A DNA stretch of 53,383 nucleotides, from positions 1-53,383 of the forward strand of contig JACSRX010000009.1 in assembly GCA_014879535.1 (NCBI GenBank), given 5' to 3'. The stretch comes from Chthoniobacterales bacterium (GTDB taxonomy: Bacteria > Verrucomicrobiota > Verrucomicrobiia > Chthoniobacterales > JACTMZ01). Positions 44,380 to 52,766 of this stretch are shown here, in pieces. The position numbers and the translations under genes are program-made. Each line of letters begins with the position of its first letter. Position 1 is the first letter of the stretch. Below the pieces are notes generated by a model, which had not been told where the DNA came from, ran no database searches, and saw only the letters and a list, made by a program, of their open reading frames with translations.

Positions 44380-45524
44380 TGCGGGAGATCGGCGGCGCCG
44401 CGGTCGGGCGCGTGCGCAAGGCGTTCGAGGAGAATTTCGCCCGCGGGGAGGAAATCGGCTCCGAGGTCTGCGTCTGGCAGCAGGGGCGCGAAGTGTTGCG
44501 TTTCGGCGGCGGCTGGCGCGATGTGTCGGCGACGGTTCCCTGGAGGGACGACACCCTTGTGCTGGTGTGGTCCGCGACGAAGGGACCCGCGGCGGCATGT
44601 GTGCTCCATGCACTGCAGCAGACCGGGATCGCTCTGGATGCCCCGGTGGCTTCGGTGTGGCCCGAGTTTTCCGCCGGTGGAAAAGGTGGTGTCACATTCG
44701 CGGCACTGCTTGCACACCGCGCCGGGCTTGCGGCGTTGGAGCGCGAAGGTCCGGACATTTTCGACTTGGAAGCCGTTGCCTCCGCTCTTGCCGCGCAGGC
44801 GCCTCTATGGACTCCGGACACCGCGCATGGCTACGCGCCCCGCACATTCGGGTATCTTCTCGATGCGATTATCCGCCGTGTGGCCGGAATCCCCTTGGGG
44901 GAATATTGGTGGCGTGAGTTCGGCAAACCGCTGGGGTTGGAGTTCTGGATCGGATTGCCGGGGCAACTCGACGGGCGTGTGGCCAGAATGCATGCAGCAC
45001 GCGCGCAGGACCTGAAGGAGCCGGGCCCCTTCGAACAGGCGCTGGCCGATCCGGCGTCGCTGACCGCGGCGTCCTTCGCCCGGCCCGCCGGCGTGGCCGG
45101 GGCGGCGGCGACCAATCGTCCCGAGGTCTGGCATTGGGCGAATCCGTCGTTCGGCGGCATCGGCAATGCGCGTTCACTCGCCCGATTCTACGACCACCTC
45201 GCCGCGGGCGGCGCGTTCCACGGCCCGTGGGGTTGCGCCCTCACGCAGCGTGTCAGCAACGGCCCGGACCTTGTCCTTCGCCAACCGACGGCGTTCTCGG
45301 CGGGATTCATGATGGATCCCGTCGATGATGAGGGGACCAAGCTGCGTTCAACCCTCGGGCCGTCCGTGACGGCATTCGGTCATCCCGGCGCGGGAGGGAG
45401 CCTTGCTTTCGCCGATCCCGAGAACCGGATCGGCTTTGCCTATGTGATGAACCGCATGGAAAATGGTGTCCTGCGCGAGACGCGGCCCGCACGGCTGGTC
45501 CGTGCGCTTTACGGAATGCCATGA
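44379..45524 (+). CDS. Beta-lactamase-fold serine hydrolase (class C / EstB type)
   Basis: 381 residues. SxxK motif S65-ATK68 ('VWSATKGPAAA'), the region 'HGYAPRTFGYLLDAIIRRVAG' where class C enzymes have YxN (here YAP), and the C-terminal 'FGHPGAGGSLAFADP' (HxG). This places it with the esterase/DD-peptidase-like branch, not true antibiotic beta-lactamases. No signal peptide, so it is probably cytoplasmic. The start overlaps the TPR stop in TGATG, and the end overlaps the YjbQ start in ATGA. Confidence 0.85.
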   Translation: MREIGGAAVGRVRKAFEENFARGEEIGSEVCVWQQGREVLRFGGGWRDVSATVPWRDDTLVLVWSATKGPAAACVLHALQQTGIALDAPVASVWPEFSAGGKGGVTFAALLAHRAGLAALEREGPDIFDLEAVASALAAQAPLWTPDTAHGYAPRTFGYLLDAIIRRVAGIPLGEYWWREFGKPLGLEFWIGLPGQLDGRVARMHAARAQDLKEPGPFEQALADPASLTAASFARPAGVAGAAATNRPEVWHWANPSFGGIGNARSLARFYDHLAAGGAFHGPWGCALTQRVSNGPDLVLRQPTAFSAGFMMDPVDDEGTKLRSTLGPSVTAFGHPGAGGSLAFADPENRIGFAYVMNRMENGVLRETRPARLVRALYGMP

Positions 45525-45940
45525 AAGCCCAAAAGGAATTCTTCACGGTCGCAACGCGCGGACGCGGAAGCTACGAGATCACCCGCGAGGTGGCGCGTCT
45601 CGTTGCGGCGTCCGGAGTGGGCGAAGGGTTGGTCACCGTGTTCGTGCGCCACACCAGCGCGAGCCTTGTCATCTTCGAGAATGCCGATCCCTCCGCCCGC
45701 GAGGACCTTCACGCCTTTCTCGACCGTCTGGCACCCGATGGCGAGGACTGGCATGTGCATACCTTGGAGGGGCCCGATGACACCGCCAGTCATCTGCGCA
45801 TGAGCGTGACCCGCACCAGCGAGACGATCCCGGTCAGCGACGGCCGGATGGTCCTCGGCACATGGCAGGGCATCTTTCTCCTCGAACACCGCCATGATCC
45901 GCACCGCAGGGAGATTGCGGTGTCGGTGCTCGGCGTGTAA
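45521..45940 (+). CDS. YjbQ-family protein (UPF0047)
   Basis: 139 residues, full family length. 'VTVFVRHTSASLVIFENADP' holds the conserved His/Ser/Glu pocket, followed by 'DDTASHLRMSVTRTSETIPV' and 'MVLGTWQGIFLLEHRHDPH'. YjbQ from E. coli has weak thiamine-phosphate synthase activity, and its true role is unclear. It is coupled to the hydrolase gene in front by ATGA. Confidence 0.93.
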   Translation: MKAQKEFFTVATRGRGSYEITREVARLVAASGVGEGLVTVFVRHTSASLVIFENADPSAREDLHAFLDRLAPDGEDWHVHTLEGPDDTASHLRMSVTRTSETIPVSDGRMVLGTWQGIFLLEHRHDPHRREIAVSVLGV

Positions 45941-45949
45941 AGCCGGGGC

Positions 45950-47104
45950 GTGTTCTCCTGTCCGCATTGCCGCACGCATCTCGCGCGGGTCAACAGTCCG
46001 CAGGGGGTCTTCTGGCGTTGTGAATCCTGCGAGGGGCGCATGGTCTCGGTTGGCGTCCTGCGCAAGATTTTGCAGCCCGGCGCAGTGAATTCGCTCTGGC
46101 AGTCCGCGCGCGTCAATCCGGTCGATTCCAACGTCGCGTGCCCGCTCTGCCGCAATCGGATGAAGGGGGCGGTCCATCTCGTGCCCGACGGCGGCAGCGG
46201 CTCCGTTGATGTCGATGTGTGCACGTTGTGTCCCGCGGTTTGGTTCGACACACACGAGCTTGAAACCATCGGGCGGCATTATGCGCGGCCCGCAGAGCCG
46301 GTTCCGCCTGAGATGCCGGAAAGGGCCCGGGAAATCATGGCGCTTGCCGAGATTGAAATGATCCGGCGGCGTGCGGAGGAGAAAGAGCAGATCGAAGGGC
46401 TTCCTCCGTCCAGCGGGTGGCAGACCATCCTGACGATGTTCGGGATTCCCGTGGAGGAGCGCCCGTCAGCGTTGTCACGATGGCCCTTTGTCACATGGGG
46501 CACCATCCTGCTCATGGTGCTCGGGACTGTGTGGAGATGGCATGCCGGCTCCGGAGTGGCGGATGAGTGGGGACTGTCCCCCGCGGATCCCGGGCGGTCT
46601 GGAGGGCTGACCTTCCTGACATCCTTCTTTCTCCATGCGGGGTTCCTGCATCTTTTCGTCAACGCGGCGTTTCTCGCCATGTTCGGCGACGATGCCGAGG
46701 ATTACCTTGGACACGGGAAATTTTTGCTGCTGCTGCTCGGGGCGACATTGGCCGGCGACTTCGTCCACCTGCTGCTCGACCCGCGTGTTGACATGCCATT
46801 GGTCGGCGCCAGCGGGGGAATTTCCGGGGTGATCGCGTTCTACGCGCTGCAGTTTCCGAGGGCGAGATTGGTCGCGATGATCCGTTTCGGCGTCATCATC
46901 ATCCATTGGGTCCGCTTCAACGCGGCCACGGGCTTCGTGCTCTGGCTGCTGCTGCAGGCCGTGGGCATCTACATGCAGATGGGCCAACTGACCTTGGTTT
47001 CCAGCCTCGCCCATGTCGGCGGCGCGTTGTTCGGGGTCGTTTTCTGGTTTGGATTCTCCGGGGCGGAGTGTCGCCGGGAAAACGCCGCCAAGCGCGTGCC
47101 TTGA
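45950..47104 (+). CDS. Zinc-ribbon / rhomboid intramembrane protease fusion
   Basis: 384 residues from a GTG at 45950. The N-terminus carries two zinc-ribbon units: C4-PHC7 with C24-ESC27, and C64-PLC67 with C91-TLC94. After a helical linker (~115-175) come six to seven transmembrane helices with rhomboid motifs: 'LHAGFLHLFVNAAFLAMFG' (H229, H234, N238), catalytic Ser288 in 'GASGGISGV' and His355 in 'SSLAHVGGALFG'. Both catalytic residues are present, so it should be active. The zinc ribbons resemble those fused to rhomboids in several PVC genomes and may bind substrates or nucleic acid. Confidence 0.9.
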   Translation: MFSCPHCRTHLARVNSPQGVFWRCESCEGRMVSVGVLRKILQPGAVNSLWQSARVNPVDSNVACPLCRNRMKGAVHLVPDGGSGSVDVDVCTLCPAVWFDTHELETIGRHYARPAEPVPPEMPERAREIMALAEIEMIRRRAEEKEQIEGLPPSSGWQTILTMFGIPVEERPSALSRWPFVTWGTILLMVLGTVWRWHAGSGVADEWGLSPADPGRSGGLTFLTSFFLHAGFLHLFVNAAFLAMFGDDAEDYLGHGKFLLLLLGATLAGDFVHLLLDPRVDMPLVGASGGISGVIAFYALQFPRARLVAMIRFGVIIIHWVRFNAATGFVLWLLLQAVGIYMQMGQLTLVSSLAHVGGALFGVVFWFGFSGAECRRENAAKRVP

Positions 47105-47134
47105 GGCGCGGGGTTTCACGGATAGGATACGGCC

Positions 47135-49363
47135 ATGCCGCGCTTTGCCCGAGTGATTCTCGACCGTTCGACCGGCAAGGAGCTGGATTACGAAATCCCG
47201 GAGCCTTGGCGCGGACGTGTGACCGAGGGATCACGGGTGCGCGTGCCCTTGCGGAACCGGCAGATGCTTGCGACGGTCGTTTCGACATCGGATGCCACGG
47301 ATGCCAAAGGCGTGCGGCCGCTGGCAGGCATCATGGACGAAAAGCCCCAGATGACGCCTGTGCTCATGCGTCTGGCCAAGTGGATGGCGGAATACTACGC
47401 CTGCGACGAGCAGGATGCACTCCGCTGCATCCTGCCGCGTGCGGTGCGCGAAACGGGAAATGCGCCCCTCCGCCGGAAATTCGCGGCGCTCGCGCGTGAG
47501 GTGAGCGCGGCGGAAATTTCGGCCCTCCAGGCCAAGGCACCGCGGCAGGCGGCCGCCGTGGGGTATCTGCAGAACGCCCGCGGGGCGGTTCCGGTTGCAA
47601 AACTCGAGGCGCAAACGGGTGCGACGGCCGCCACGTTGAATACGCTGGCCCGGCGCGGCCTTGTCGAGATCATAGTCGAGGCGGTGCGGCGTGCGCCGCG
47701 CGGATCCCATGAGTTTGTGGTGTCGGAGCCGCCCCTGCTGAGCGGGGAGCAGGAGAAGGCGTTGCAGGGAATCCGCCCTGCGCTTGCCGATCCCGCGGCG
47801 CACAAGCCGATCGTTCTCAAGGGCATCACGGGAAGCGGCAAGACGGAGGTCTATCTGCGCGCCATTGCGGAGGTGCTGGAGGCCGGGAAAACGGCGCTCG
47901 TCCTCGTGCCGGAGATTTCCCTCACGCCGCAGACGGTCGAGAGGTTCAGCTCGCGCTTCTCGCCCAAGGGCATCGGGGTCGCCGTCCTTCACAGCCACCT
48001 GGGCGAGGGGGAGCGCCACGACGAATGGCACCGGGTGCGCGATGGCAAGGCGCGGATCGTCATCGGGGCGCGCGGTGCGGTTTTCGCCCCGTTGGAAAAA
48101 CTCGGACTCATCGTCATCGACGAGGAGCACGACAATTCCTACAAGCAGGACGACGGTCCGCGCTACCACGCGCGCGACCTCGCCGTGGTGCGCGGCAGGA
48201 TGGAGCCTTGTGCGGTGCTTCTGGGCTCCGCGACGCCGTCGCTCGAAAGTTTCGAGAACTTCCGGAAGGGGAAATACGACCTCCTCGAGCTGACGCATCG
48301 GCACGACGGCTGCACTCTGCCTGTCTTCCGCGTGGTGGACATGCGCCTGCGGAGCAAGGATGGCGAGCGCAACCGCCAGTTCCTTTCCCCCAAGCTCTGC
48401 AACGCGATCGAGGCGCGACTTGCCAAGGGCGAGCAGACAATTCTTTTCCTCAACCGCCGCGGCTTCTTCACGGTCCTGACGTGCAGCGCCTGCGGGAAAG
48501 CGGTGCAGTGTCCGCATTGCAGCGTGTCGCTCGCGCTCCACCGCGCGGAAGATGCCGCCCGGTGCCACCTGTGCGGTTACTCGCGCAAGCCCCCGAAGTG
48601 CTGTCCGGAATGCAAGGACCCCAGGATCGCGTTCACCGGCATCGGCACGGAGAAGGTCGAGGCCGCGGTCAGGAAGCTGTTTCCGAAGGCGCGGGTGGCG
48701 CGGATGGATTCCGACACGATGACGCACAAGAACGCCTACCATGAGACGCTCGGCGCGTTCCGCAGCCGCAAGATCGACATCCTCGTCGGAACCCAGATGA
48801 TCGCGAAGGGCCTCCATTTTCCCGGCGTCACGCTTGTCGGGATCGTCAGCGCGGATTCCGCGCTGCATCTTCCGGATTTCCGCGCCGGGGAAAGGACATT
48901 CCAGCTCCTCGTGCAGGTTGCGGGGCGCGCCGGCCGCGGCGATGCCGCCGGCGAGGTGATCGTGCAGACGTTCACGCCGTTCCATCCGTCGCTGCAATTC
49001 GCCAAGTCGCACGACTTCGACGGCTTCGCCGAACAGGAGCTGGAGATGCGTCGGAACTTCGGTCACCCGCCGTATTCGCACATCGTGCTCCTGACCGTCC
49101 GGGCGGATACCGCGCAGAAGGCCGAGTTTGTGGCCCGCACGCTGTCGCACCAGCTTGCGGCAGCCGTGCCGTCCTCCGTGATGGTCAGCCCCGCAGCCCC
49201 GGCACCCCTGGCAAGGGTCCGGGGGATGTATCGTTACCAGGTGGTGGCGCGCGGGCGTCAGATCCGCGCGCTGACAAAAGCCATCAAGGCGACGATGGAT
49301 GCGATCAAGCTGCCCAAGGACACCCACATCGTCGTCGATGTGGACCCGATGGCGGTTCTTTGA
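47135..49363 (+). CDS. priA: Primosomal replication protein N' (PriA helicase)
   Basis: 742 residues, normal length. N-terminal DNA-binding domain ('RFARVILDRSTGKELDYEIP'), Walker A 'KGITGSGKTEVYLRAIAEVL', DEEH box 'IVIDEEHDNSYKQDDG', 'LLGSATPSLESFENF', zinc-binding cysteines in 'CSACGKAVQCPHC' and 'CHLCG...CCPEC', and the C-terminal helicase half ending 'MVGTQM...VAGRAGRGDAAGEVIVQTF'. PriA reloads the replisome at stalled forks and recombination intermediates, so it partners functionally with RecBCD in this window. The start at 47135 is 30 nt after the rhomboid stop. Confidence 0.97.
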   Translation: MPRFARVILDRSTGKELDYEIPEPWRGRVTEGSRVRVPLRNRQMLATVVSTSDATDAKGVRPLAGIMDEKPQMTPVLMRLAKWMAEYYACDEQDALRCILPRAVRETGNAPLRRKFAALAREVSAAEISALQAKAPRQAAAVGYLQNARGAVPVAKLEAQTGATAATLNTLARRGLVEIIVEAVRRAPRGSHEFVVSEPPLLSGEQEKALQGIRPALADPAAHKPIVLKGITGSGKTEVYLRAIAEVLEAGKTALVLVPEISLTPQTVERFSSRFSPKGIGVAVLHSHLGEGERHDEWHRVRDGKARIVIGARGAVFAPLEKLGLIVIDEEHDNSYKQDDGPRYHARDLAVVRGRMEPCAVLLGSATPSLESFENFRKGKYDLLELTHRHDGCTLPVFRVVDMRLRSKDGERNRQFLSPKLCNAIEARLAKGEQTILFLNRRGFFTVLTCSACGKAVQCPHCSVSLALHRAEDAARCHLCGYSRKPPKCCPECKDPRIAFTGIGTEKVEAAVRKLFPKARVARMDSDTMTHKNAYHETLGAFRSRKIDILVGTQMIAKGLHFPGVTLVGIVSADSALHLPDFRAGERTFQLLVQVAGRAGRGDAAGEVIVQTFTPFHPSLQFAKSHDFDGFAEQELEMRRNFGHPPYSHIVLLTVRADTAQKAEFVARTLSHQLAAAVPSSVMVSPAAPAPLARVRGMYRYQVVARGRQIRALTKAIKATMDAIKLPKDTHIVVDVDPMAVL

Positions 49364-49369
49364 GTCGGG

Positions 49370-50344
49370 CTAAGCCGAAAGCGGCTGCCATTCGAGTTCC
49401 GCCAACAACCCGTCGAACCCGAAGCCCGTGCCCTCGGGGAAGGAGACTTGAGGCCCCCGTTCCGGAAGGCAGTCGCTGAAGTTGTCCGCAGCATAGAGCC
49501 CGGCAGCCTGCAGTCCGCCCTCGCGCACAAGATCGCCGTGCCGCTGGCGCAGGCGCATCGCGGTCCAAAGGGCCGTGGCCCGGCCCAAGGGATGATCCAT
49601 GCTGTGTGTGACGATGATGTCCGTCCCCGCGCGTGCAGCGTCCGCAGCGAGGGTGAAAGCGTCTTGGCAGGAGGGTTTGAGGACAACCAGGGGCGCTCCG
49701 GGCCATGGTGGCGGTGTGTCGGGGAGTTGCCAGTCCAATGCCAATGGAATGACCTGGGCTGTCGCGCTCCATGCCGCGGGCTCGTAGGGGAAGGGATCCT
49801 CGAGGAACTCGATCTGCGCCCGCACATGCGGGTTCAGCAGGTCCAGCCACCTGCGGAAATCCGCCTCGGGGAACAGGGCATTCGCATCGAGCCGCCAGCG
49901 GAGGGGAAGATCTGCGAGGGAGTTGAGGGCGGCCGCCTCCTCCGCGGGAGAGCGTCCGACTTTCAACTTCACGGAGGTGTATCCGGCGTCGGCACATTGT
50001 TGGAACTCGGAGCGGGGAGCCTTTGTCCAATCGGTGAAAAGCGCGTGGCTGCGGACCCCGGGAAGTCCCTTGAACAACGAAACCCCGGCGCGCCGGGCCG
50101 CGGCATCCGTGCGGGCGTGCCTCAAGGCCAGGGAGACCATGGCGGTCGGCGTCGATCCCAAAAGGGAGGAAAGATGTCCGGCCAAGGCGGGGTGGCCGAA
50201 TTCGGTCCAAGGGTGCAAATCGGCATGGCCGACGGCGCCGTCGTCGAATTCGATCTTCAGCAGGCATCCCCTCCGTGCTTCCGTGGCCGCGCGGAAGCGA
50301 TCCGGTCCCGGCACCAACTCATAGGGATGAGTCCAGACCTTCAC
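49370..50344 (-). CDS. menC: o-Succinylbenzoate synthase
   Basis: 324 residues of the enolase superfamily. KxK motif 'YTSVKLKVGRSPAEE', metal ligands Asp ('WRLDANALF'), Glu ('IEFLEDPFP') and Asp ('LALDWQLP'), then the second Lys in 'LVVLKPSCQD'. The enzyme dehydrates SHCHC to o-succinylbenzoate in menaquinone synthesis. The GTG at 50344 overlaps the menA stop in a GTGA, and the conserved N-terminus VWTHPYEL begins there. A longer frame upstream lies inside menA in another frame and is not used. Confidence 0.88.
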   Translation of the reverse strand: MKVWTHPYELVPGPDRFRAATEARRGCLLKIEFDDGAVGHADLHPWTEFGHPALAGHLSSLLGSTPTAMVSLALRHARTDAAARRAGVSLFKGLPGVRSHALFTDWTKAPRSEFQQCADAGYTSVKLKVGRSPAEEAAALNSLADLPLRWRLDANALFPEADFRRWLDLLNPHVRAQIEFLEDPFPYEPAAWSATAQVIPLALDWQLPDTPPPWPGAPLVVLKPSCQDAFTLAADAARAGTDIIVTHSMDHPLGRATALWTAMRLRQRHGDLVREGGLQAAGLYAADNFSDCLPERGPQVSFPEGTGFGFDGLLAELEWQPLSA

Positions 50345-51210
50345 GGCAGAAGAAATCCCAGGGAAAGGAGCAAGCCGAACGCGGCATGCAGGGCGCCGGC
50401 TTGGGCGAGAAGCTGGTTCACGGTCCGGTCCGGCTGGGCGGCAAGGCAGGCGCGTGCCAGCCACCAAGCCAGGGGCAGTGCGGCCAAGGGGAGAACGAAC
50501 GCCCAGAAATATCCGAAACCGAGCCACCCGGCGCCGAGCGCGAACGGCACCAGGACCAGCGCCGCGGTTTCCCGGCGGGCGAACCCGAGGCCGAACCGCG
50601 CCGCCAGCGTGTGCTTGCCCGCGGCACGATCCCCGTCGATGTCCCGCAGGTTGTTGACCGCCAGGAGAACGCTTGCGTGGAGTCCGATCTGGAGACCAGC
50701 CAGCAGCGTGGCGGCGGAAAACCCGAGCGCATTGAGGTAATAGGTTCCGGCCACCGCGATCAGGCCGAAGAACAACACGACGAAAACTTCGCCCAGTCCG
50801 AGGTAGGCGAGCGGAAACGGACCGCCTGTGTAAAGCCATGCGCAGAGCAGGGAGGCGAGACCGATGGACAGGATCACAAGACCGCCGCGTGCGACCAGGG
50901 GAATCGCCACCACCGCGGCCAGGACGAGACAGAGGATGCCCCCGGCCATGACATGCCGCGGGGACAGCAGACCGGCCGCCGTGACGCGGGTCGGACCGAG
51001 CCGCTCCGGCGTGTCGGCACCCTTGGCATGGTCGATGGCATCGTTGAAAAAATTCGTGGCGATCTGGATGAGGATGGCGCACGCGAGCACCAAGGCCGAG
51101 ATCCCCGCGTCGAAGCTGTCCGAGGCGGAAGCCAGGGCTGCGCCGGCCAGAACGGGAACAACCGCCGCCCCCAGCGTGCGGGGCCTTGCAGCAAGAATCC
51201 ACGGGTTCAT
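50341..51210 (-). CDS. menA: 1,4-Dihydroxy-2-naphthoate polyprenyltransferase
   Basis: 289 residues, integral membrane prenyltransferase of the UbiA family. First Asp-rich motif 'NFFNDAIDHAKGAD', second 'NNLRDIDGDRAAGKHTLAARFG', about nine hydrophobic helices. It attaches the isoprenoid tail to DHNA. The ATG at 51210 (MNPWILAARPRT) is the start; upstream codons have no similarity. It is coupled to menC by GTGA and divergent from the esterase. Confidence 0.94.
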   Translation of the reverse strand: MNPWILAARPRTLGAAVVPVLAGAALASASDSFDAGISALVLACAILIQIATNFFNDAIDHAKGADTPERLGPTRVTAAGLLSPRHVMAGGILCLVLAAVVAIPLVARGGLVILSIGLASLLCAWLYTGGPFPLAYLGLGEVFVVLFFGLIAVAGTYYLNALGFSAATLLAGLQIGLHASVLLAVNNLRDIDGDRAAGKHTLAARFGLGFARRETAALVLVPFALGAGWLGFGYFWAFVLPLAALPLAWWLARACLAAQPDRTVNQLLAQAGALHAAFGLLLSLGFLLP

Positions 51211-51307
51211 CGGGATGCCATGCGACGCGGGAGCCGCGGAGAGGTCAATCTTTTGCGGCGGATCGGGGTTGACGCCACCCCGTCCAAAGCGCACACCAAA
51301 GGGCAAG

Positions 51308-52183
51308 ATGAGGCCCGGTGCCATCACACGTTTGCTTGCAGGAGGAGTCCTGTGGGCGGTTGCGGCCGGCGCCGCGCTGGCCGAGGGGCGTATCGAATCC
51401 ATGGAGGTCGCCTCGGACGATCCGGCCATCCCGTCGCGGGAAGTGCGTGTCTGGCTGCCGCCGGGCTACGATGGGGACGGCGACGGGCGTTACCCGGTGA
51501 TCTATTTCCACGACGGCCAGAATGTGTTCCGCCCGGGAGGACCCTTCGGCTGCTGGCTCGCGGAGGATGCCGCGACGGAAGAAATCCGATCCGGCCGCAT
51601 GCGCAAGGCGATCCTTGTGGCGGTGGGCAACAACCCCGCGGATTTCGGAAACGCCCGCATCACCGAATACCAGCCGCCGGGGGATTTCAATCCGCGCAAT
51701 CCCTCACAGCCGGAGGGCCGCTGTGATCGCTATGCCGAATTCCTTCTCGGCAAAGTGAAATCCGCCATCGACGCCAGATACCGGACGCTGCCGGACAAGG
51801 ACAATACCGCCGTCGCGGGCTCGTCGATGGGCGGGCTGGTCTCGCTCTGGCTCGGCCTCAACACGGAGGCCTTCGGATCAGTCGGGGTGTTTTCCCCGGC
51901 ATTCTGGACGAGTCCGAACTTCATGGACGCGGTGATGTCCGGAAAGAAAAAGCCAGGGCTGCGGATTTACATGGACATGGGCACGAAGGAGACGGGCAAC
52001 ACCCGTGGGGATTACTGGGAGGATGCGCTCGCTGTCCGCGCAGCGCTGCGGAAGCAGGGGTGGGCTGAAGGTGAAGACTTACTGTGGAACCCGGGGGAAG
52101 GGGACGAGCACAACGAGAAAGCCTGGGCGCGCCGCCTGCCCGTGGCGCTCCGGTTTTTGCTGCCACCGGATCAGGGCGACTGA
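51308..52183 (+). CDS. Secreted alpha/beta-hydrolase, esterase D/Fes-like
   Basis: 291 residues. Signal peptide (MRPGAITRLLAGGVLWAVAAGAALA). The alpha/beta-hydrolase fold shows 'SREVRVWLPPGYDGDGDGRY', 'PVIYFHDGQNVF' and the nucleophile elbow 'VAGSSMGGLVSLWLG' (GSSMGG), with a C-terminal His in 'GDEHNEKAWARRLP'. It belongs to the esterase PF00756 family (putative esterase/IroE/Fes). It could hydrolyse sugar esters or siderophores. A GGGCAAG stretch precedes the ATG. It is the last gene before the integron. Confidence 0.87.
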   Translation: MRPGAITRLLAGGVLWAVAAGAALAEGRIESMEVASDDPAIPSREVRVWLPPGYDGDGDGRYPVIYFHDGQNVFRPGGPFGCWLAEDAATEEIRSGRMRKAILVAVGNNPADFGNARITEYQPPGDFNPRNPSQPEGRCDRYAEFLLGKVKSAIDARYRTLPDKDNTAVAGSSMGGLVSLWLGLNTEAFGSVGVFSPAFWTSPNFMDAVMSGKKKPGLRIYMDMGTKETGNTRGDYWEDALAVRAALRKQGWAEGEDLLWNPGEGDEHNEKAWARRLPVALRFLLPPDQGD

Positions 52184-52235
52184 CGCGCTACGGAGCCAGA
52201 ATTTCAATGTCCGGCGCCGCAGGCAGAAAACGTCC

Positions 52236-52333
52236 CTGCGAACGTCCGCGATCACCGGTGCTCACCCGTGGCGCGATCCGTGGCGGGAGCGGAGCGACCA
52301 AGCACGGAGCGTGATGCGGGTGAGCGTTCGGGG
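52236..52333 (-). other. Candidate distal attC-like site / long inverted repeat
   Basis: On the minus strand CCCGAAC (near 52327-52333) and GTTCGC (52238-52243) frame ~98 nt that fold in two ways: a perfect 9-bp GCTCACCCG/CGGGTGAGC stem with inner CCGTG/CACGG, or ATCAC/GTGAT with CCGC/GCGG. CCGAAC pairs with GTTCGG, which begins the cassette immediately upstream, as an attC should. The spacing does not fit the classic attC model as well as the site at 52709-52766. The 52184-52352 interval holds no gene. Confidence 0.4.
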
Positions 52334-52352
52334 ATCGCATTGCTCGGCATTC

Positions 52353-52703
52353 TTATCGCATGAATGCTACGTAGGCAATCCGGACTAGAATTAGTGAGAA
52401 AGGGAGAAGTAGAATGTAGCTTGAATATCTCAACCAAGATCTGGGGATTCCCTTCTGAAAAGCGACCACAATCCCGAGGTAAAGAAAACTGATCGAAGAA
52501 ATAGCGACGGTAAGGAAGGCCAAGAAGATTAGAAATATATTTGCGGAAAATCCTGCGCCGCCTTCGTTGGGAACATGACCACCGTAGATATAATCGGTGT
52601 AAAAATAGTTTCCCGCAGCGGCTGCTAACGTAAGGGCAGATAATCCGCAAAGAACTAGCAACCCTAGTTCAATTAAAAGCTGCGAATGCCTGGAATCGTT
52701 CAT
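52353..52703 (-). CDS. Integron cassette 2: small membrane protein
   Basis: 116 residues with three to four hydrophobic helices (e.g. 'LLIELGLLVLCGLSALTLAA', 'NIFLIFLAFLTVAISSISFL', 'YILLLPFSLILVRIAYVAFM'). AT-richer than the rest of the window. The ATG lies 11 nt inside the cassette after TTCGGC, with no Shine-Dalgarno. No family recognised. Gene orientation and position within 52243-52714 fit a single-gene cassette. Membrane proteins of unknown role are common cargo in chromosomal integrons. Confidence 0.6.
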   Translation of the reverse strand: MNDSRHSQLLIELGLLVLCGLSALTLAAAAGNYFYTDYIYGGHVPNEGGAGFSANIFLIFLAFLTVAISSISFLYLGIVVAFQKGIPRSWLRYSSYILLLPFSLILVRIAYVAFMR

Positions 52704-52708
52704 TTTAT

Positions 52709-52766
52709 GCCGAACGTCATTCAGCAGCCGCGCGCGAAGCGCGTTGGCTGACTGAACTGGTTCGAT
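52709..52766 (-). other. attC recombination site of cassette 1
   Basis: Minus strand: R'' ATCGAAC, then 11 nt to GCC, a central short hairpin with GCGC arms, GGC then 11 nt to R' GTTCGGC. The inner arms pair as TTCAG-t-CAGCC with GGCTG-CTGAA, leaving one unpaired T on the first arm, where canonical attC sites keep their extrahelical base. R'' is the exact complement of the GTTCGAT at cassette 1's own 5' junction. Total 58 bp. The cleavage point is between G and TT of GTTCGGC. Confidence 0.8.

Noticed and set aside
50864-51307. An N-terminal extension of the secreted esterase
   Set aside because: It runs over the menA start on the opposite strand. The signal peptide begins at 51308.
52236-52333. 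Reading the distal repeat as a CRISPR unit
   Set aside because: There is only one unit, no spacer series and no cas genes.
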